Positions 3,879 through 6,656 of a DNA stretch of 6,656 bases are shown one piece after another. Under the pieces are notes generated by a model that saw nothing but the letters and a program-made list of their open reading frames with translations, had not been told where the DNA came from and did no database searches. The DNA comes from Candidatus Nitrosopumilus sp. (lineage in GTDB: Archaea; Thermoproteota; Nitrososphaeria; Nitrososphaerales; Nitrosopumilaceae). Positions within the stretch are counted from its first letter, which is position 1. Each line of letters begins with the position of its first letter. Location: NCBI GenBank assembly GCA_016784625.1, contig JADHUF010000063.1, positions 1-6,656 of the forward strand. The letters are read 5' to 3'. The translations under genes and the position numbers were made by a program.

Positions 3879-5765
3879 ATGAAGATAGTAATCAAAACAT
3901 ATCTTTTGATTGCTGTTTTAATAGCCGTAGCTGCTTTCAATTTGTTTTTATTGCAACAGGCAGAGAGTTCAGAAGTAGGACAGTCATATTCTGTGATTAA
4001 AGCAGGAGACATTAAAGTAAAAGCTGAAGGAATTTCAGGATTAGCAATATCTGTTGCAAATGGAAATTTAAATGATAAAGAAATATTAGAAAAAGAAATT
4101 GATGAAGTACAAGCAATTTTATCAGCACTAAAAAATGGAGGAGAAATTAATGGACAACAACTTGTACAATTCCCAGCATCCGTTACTTCAAATTACGAAC
4201 AGGTCTCATCAGCATGGAAAAATTACAAAACAAGTGTATTACAAGTTGAAAAGACATCAGTATTTGATCAAGAAGCAACAAGTGCAATGAATTATGTTTT
4301 ACAAAAAAATCAAGAATTAGTATTACTTACAAATGGATTGGTAGTCGAGTTACAATTTTTAGATAGAAATTATAATATTCACAAACAAATTTCTGAGGAA
4401 TTAGCAGAATGTGCTAAAATCATAGGACAGCAAAGTTTGTTGATTTCAATAGGAGAAGGAGAAGAAGCTCAAAAAATACTAGAAAAAAAACGGGTACAAT
4501 TTGAGATAGGAATGAGAAAATTATTACAAATTACAACAGCAGGATTAGATGTTCAAAGGTATGGTATGACGCATGATAGCATAGAACCAATTCCAAGAGA
4601 AAATGGAGAATCATTAAGACAATTAGACCCATTATGGGAATCAGTTCAAGTAAAAATTCAAATACTTGAAGAAAGGGCACTTTTGTCTCCAGAATTTAAT
4701 TCTGCAAAAAATCAAATGAATGTAGAAAAACTGAATTTATTTGAGTCCACTGATCAATTGCTTGATGCATGGAGTACAATAATTACCAGCCAAGATTCTG
4801 AAGGACAAATCATAATTCAAATATTATTGATAATAGATTTAGTAGTATTTGTTTTAGTTGTATACGTCATTAGACAATCACTTTCACCACTTGAATCAAT
4901 AATGAAAGCAATGTCAAGAGTAAAAGAAGGAGTATATGGTGAAAAAATTGAATACTCAGGTGCAGATGAAGTTGGGGAATTAGTTTCTAACTTTAACATA
5001 ATGTCAAATACTATTAAAGAAAAAGAAGAAGAAGCAAAGAAAACAGATATTGCAAAAGATGAATTTCTTGCAATGATTACTCACGAGTTAAAAACCCCAC
5101 TAGTTCCAATTCAAGGATATTCAGACATGTTACTTAGTGAGCACTTGGGAAAACTAACAATTAAACAAAAAGAAAGAGTAAGTATAATTAAATCAAGTTC
5201 AGAGTCATTGCTATCACTAATTTCAGACCTACTTGATGCACAAAAATTAGAATTAGAGCAACTAAAAATGAAAAAAGAAAATAAAGATATCAGCAAGACA
5301 ATAGAAAGTGCTGTTGAAAGACTAAAACCACAAGCTGACCAAGACAATATCCAATTAAGTACAAATACAAAAGAATTATTCATAAATCACGATTCATCTA
5401 GAATAAGTCAAGTTATTTCAAATCTGATTAAAAATAGTCTAAATGCAGTTGAAAAAGATTCTGGAAAGATCGAGGTGAACATAGAAGATTTCCCTACAGA
5501 AATTAAAATTAATGTAAAGGATAACGGTATTGGAATTCCTCTAGAAAAACAAAAAAATCTATTCAAGAAATTCTATCAAGTAGACACTAGTCATACAAGA
5601 GAAAAAGGAGGTAGTGGATTGGGTCTAGCTATTTGTAAAGGAATTATTGATAATCATAACGGACAGATTTCTGTAGATAGTGTATCAGGTCAAGGAGCCA
5701 CATTTTCATTTACATTACCAAAAGAAGCATCAAAGGAAGGAAAACTTCCTATGGGATCTACTTAA
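3879..5765 (+). CDS. Membrane sensor histidine kinase with large PilJ/NIT-like ectodomain and HAMP
   Basis: A 628-residue two-component kinase. The order is TM helix 1 (about 7-25), an extracytoplasmic helical domain (about 27-308), TM helix 2 (about 309-331), HAMP linker (about 332-385), HisKA with the H box THELKTP (401-407; phosphorylated His H402), and HATPase. The HATPase has an N box (N515, N519), G1 DNGIG (548-552), an F box (F562, F565) and G2 GSGLGL (578-583). The H box is the classic Pro-containing HPK1 type. No receiver or Hpt domain is attached, so the separate receiver and Hpt proteins encoded divergently are likely partners. The ectodomain resembles the PilJ/NIT helical sensors and seems duplicated internally, with Trp at 113 and 253 in matching positions. 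Its ligand is unknown. The 14-residue tail after the ATPase domain is polar. Confidence 0.92.
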   Translation: MKIVIKTYLLIAVLIAVAAFNLFLLQQAESSEVGQSYSVIKAGDIKVKAEGISGLAISVANGNLNDKEILEKEIDEVQAILSALKNGGEINGQQLVQFPASVTSNYEQVSSAWKNYKTSVLQVEKTSVFDQEATSAMNYVLQKNQELVLLTNGLVVELQFLDRNYNIHKQISEELAECAKIIGQQSLLISIGEGEEAQKILEKKRVQFEIGMRKLLQITTAGLDVQRYGMTHDSIEPIPRENGESLRQLDPLWESVQVKIQILEERALLSPEFNSAKNQMNVEKLNLFESTDQLLDAWSTIITSQDSEGQIIIQILLIIDLVVFVLVVYVIRQSLSPLESIMKAMSRVKEGVYGEKIEYSGADEVGELVSNFNIMSNTIKEKEEEAKKTDIAKDEFLAMITHELKTPLVPIQGYSDMLLSEHLGKLTIKQKERVSIIKSSSESLLSLISDLLDAQKLELEQLKMKKENKDISKTIESAVERLKPQADQDNIQLSTNTKELFINHDSSRISQVISNLIKNSLNAVEKDSGKIEVNIEDFPTEIKINVKDNGIGIPLEKQKNLFKKFYQVDTSHTREKGGSGLGLAICKGIIDNHNGQISVDSVSGQGATFSFTLPKEASKEGKLPMGST

Positions 5766-5800
5766 AGAAAACAAACGTTTAGACCTAGAATCACTCACTC

Positions 5801-5808
5801 TATTAAAA
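5801..5808 (+). promoter_or_regulatory. Possible TATA box of the 46-codon ORF
   Basis: TATTAAAA is centred about 29-30 nt before the ATG at 5834, the same geometry seen at the other presumed leaderless genes in this window. The element is only moderately close to the archaeal consensus and lies in A-rich DNA. Confidence 0.35.
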
Positions 5809-5833
5809 AAATGCACATTTAGACACTGAAAAT

Positions 5834-5974
5834 ATGCAAGTAGAGCAGAGTAAAAATAAGGAATTTTACGAAAATTGTACCGCATATTTTGAATTTTTAC
5901 GTAAAAAAGGCACAGTAGACTATGATTTTGAGGATGAATACTATTTTACCATGCCTGGAATTTCAAATCATTAA
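5834..5974 (+). CDS. Small acidic protein of unknown function (46 aa)
   Basis: An ORF of 46 codons plus stop, beginning MQVEQSKNKEFYENC and ending YYFTMPGISNH. I do not recognise a family. It is acidic and unusually aromatic (nine Phe/Tyr in 46 residues), with a basic RKKG turn near residues 23-26 and an acidic DYDFEDEYY patch at 29-37. It has no membrane segment or signal peptide, and its single Cys (C15) argues against a zinc ribbon. Support for coding comes from the protein-like composition, the TATA-like element about 30 nt upstream, and the snug fit between neighbours (68 bp after the kinase, 41 bp before the TldD-family gene). It could be a small soluble partner protein or a chance ORF. 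Confidence 0.55.
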   Translation: MQVEQSKNKEFYENCTAYFEFLRKKGTVDYDFEDEYYFTMPGISNH

Positions 5975-6015
5975 AGATACAGAAGATTTACGAACCCCTC
6001 TAAATTTCATTAATT

Positions 6016-6656
6016 ATGGATTCAGAATTACAAGATCTAGCAGATAAAGCAATTAGATATGCTGTTGATTCGGGAGCTCAATATTGTGATGCAAGAGCTG
6101 AGCAACAAGAAATTAAATCAATACTCATAGAGGATGGAGAAATAGAACATGTCAGAAATAATAATGATGTCGGGATAGGCATCAGATTAGTAAAAGAAGG
6201 AGCATGGAGTTTTTGTTCAATTACAAATCCAAACTCTATTGAACAAATTAAAGAACTAGTTAATGATGCCATAAGAAATTCATCACATTATGGAACAGAT
6301 AGAAAAAATGAAATTAATCTATATCCAAGTTCAACTAATAAAGCAAAGATAGATTTTCCAGTATTAATAAAACCAGAATTAGAAGAATTAATGTCAATAG
6401 GATTTGAATGTAATAAAATTATTTCAGATACACCAAGAATTATTAAATCAATTATCAATCCAGGATATGTAATTAACTCAAAATATTTTACAAATAGTGA
6501 AGGCTCAGAAATTACACAAAACTATACAGATGTTATAGTAGATATGGTAGCTACATCTCATGAATCAGGACTTACACAATCAATAAACATAACAGAAGGA
6601 GGAAGAGGAGGAATGGAGCAAATTATAAATAAAAATAAAATTCAACATAGTGCACA
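6016..6656 (+). CDS. tldD: TldD/PmbA-family protein, N-terminal part (runs off the window)
   Basis: An open frame of 213 complete codons without a stop, cut by the window edge; family members are about 430-480 residues, so a little under half is visible. The N-terminal pattern is typical: an Ala-rich helix leading to GAQYCDARAE (20-29), a strand with EDGEIEHV (39-46), then DVGIGIRLVKEGAWSFCSI (51-69), where the G-(I/V)-R and GAW-F motifs are family hallmarks. TldD/PmbA(TldE) pairs form a heterodimeric metalloprotease that trims peptides such as the microcin B17 leader in bacteria; the archaeal substrate is unknown. The HExxxH zinc motif that distinguishes active TldD from PmbA would lie beyond the edge, so the subtype is open and the symbol tentative. 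The ATG is the first start after an in-frame TAA at 6001. I see no Shine-Dalgarno sequence and no clear TATA box at leaderless spacing. Confidence 0.82.
   Translation, partial: MDSELQDLADKAIRYAVDSGAQYCDARAEQQEIKSILIEDGEIEHVRNNNDVGIGIRLVKEGAWSFCSITNPNSIEQIKELVNDAIRNSSHYGTDRKNEINLYPSSTNKAKIDFPVLIKPELEELMSIGFECNKIISDTPRIIKSIINPGYVINSKYFTNSEGSEITQNYTDVIVDMVATSHESGLTQSINITEGGRGGMEQIINKNKIQHSA

Noticed and set aside
4817..5383. Minus-strand ORFs of 60 and 90 codons inside the kinase gene
   Set aside because: They are Ser- and Ile/Phe-rich antisense shadows of the HAMP/HisKA coding region with no promoter or family resemblance.
1203..5765. A type IV pilus / twitching module (PilJ-like kinase ectodomain, CheA-P1-like Hpt, CheY-like receiver, PilT-like ATPase)
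   Set aside because: The ATPase carries PIN and KH nucleic-acid domains, as in PINA, so its PilT likeness reflects shared RecA-fold ancestry. No pilin, PilC/TadC or CheW/methyltransferase gene is present.
6078..6272. Minus-strand ORF of 64 codons
   Set aside because: It lies antisense to the clearly recognisable TldD/PmbA N-terminal domain and has shadow-type composition.

Overview
The window looks like a chromosomal segment of an ammonia-oxidising marine archaeon of the Nitrosopumilus type (phylum Nitrososphaerota, formerly Thaumarchaeota). This is inference. It rests on strong AT richness, codon use dominated by AGA, ATA and A/T-ending codons, TATA-like boxes centred about 25-30 nt before start codons (the spacing of leaderless archaeal transcripts), and an archaeal PIN-ATPase-KH protein beside bacterial-type two-component genes. 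No species can be fixed by eye.

Layout, left to right. Positions 1-264 are non-coding and hold palindromic repeats plus a small direct repeat. A short orphan gene of 116 codons lies on the minus strand (265-615). Divergent from it is an MntR-type manganese-sensing repressor (752-1216), preceded by a 9-8-9 bp palindrome that encloses its likely TATA box. It overlaps tail-to-tail by 14 bp with a 606-codon PIN/ATPase/KH protein (1203-3023, minus). Upstream of that on the same strand come a single-domain response regulator (3060-3422) and a CheA-P1-like Hpt protein (3463-3819). A transmembrane histidine kinase (3879-5765, plus) diverges from the Hpt gene across only 59 bp. Rightmost are an unlisted 46-codon small ORF (5834-5974) and the 5' part of a TldD/PmbA-family gene that runs off the end (6016 onward).

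How the genes may work together. The kinase, the receiver and the Hpt protein are separate polypeptides that together supply every part of a phosphorelay except an output domain. The kinase and Hpt genes appear to share one TATA element read in both directions, which would start both transcripts at or near the start codon. The kinase ectodomain is a large helical sensor, probably of the PilJ/NIT class, that seems to be an internal duplication. The PIN-ATPase may be co-transcribed with the receiver, but a functional link is unproven. MntR probably represses itself through the palindrome; no manganese transporter is visible here. The elements most worth a second look are the shared promoter with its split phosphorelay, the MntR operator, the duplicated ectodomain, the repeats at the left edge and the small ORF.
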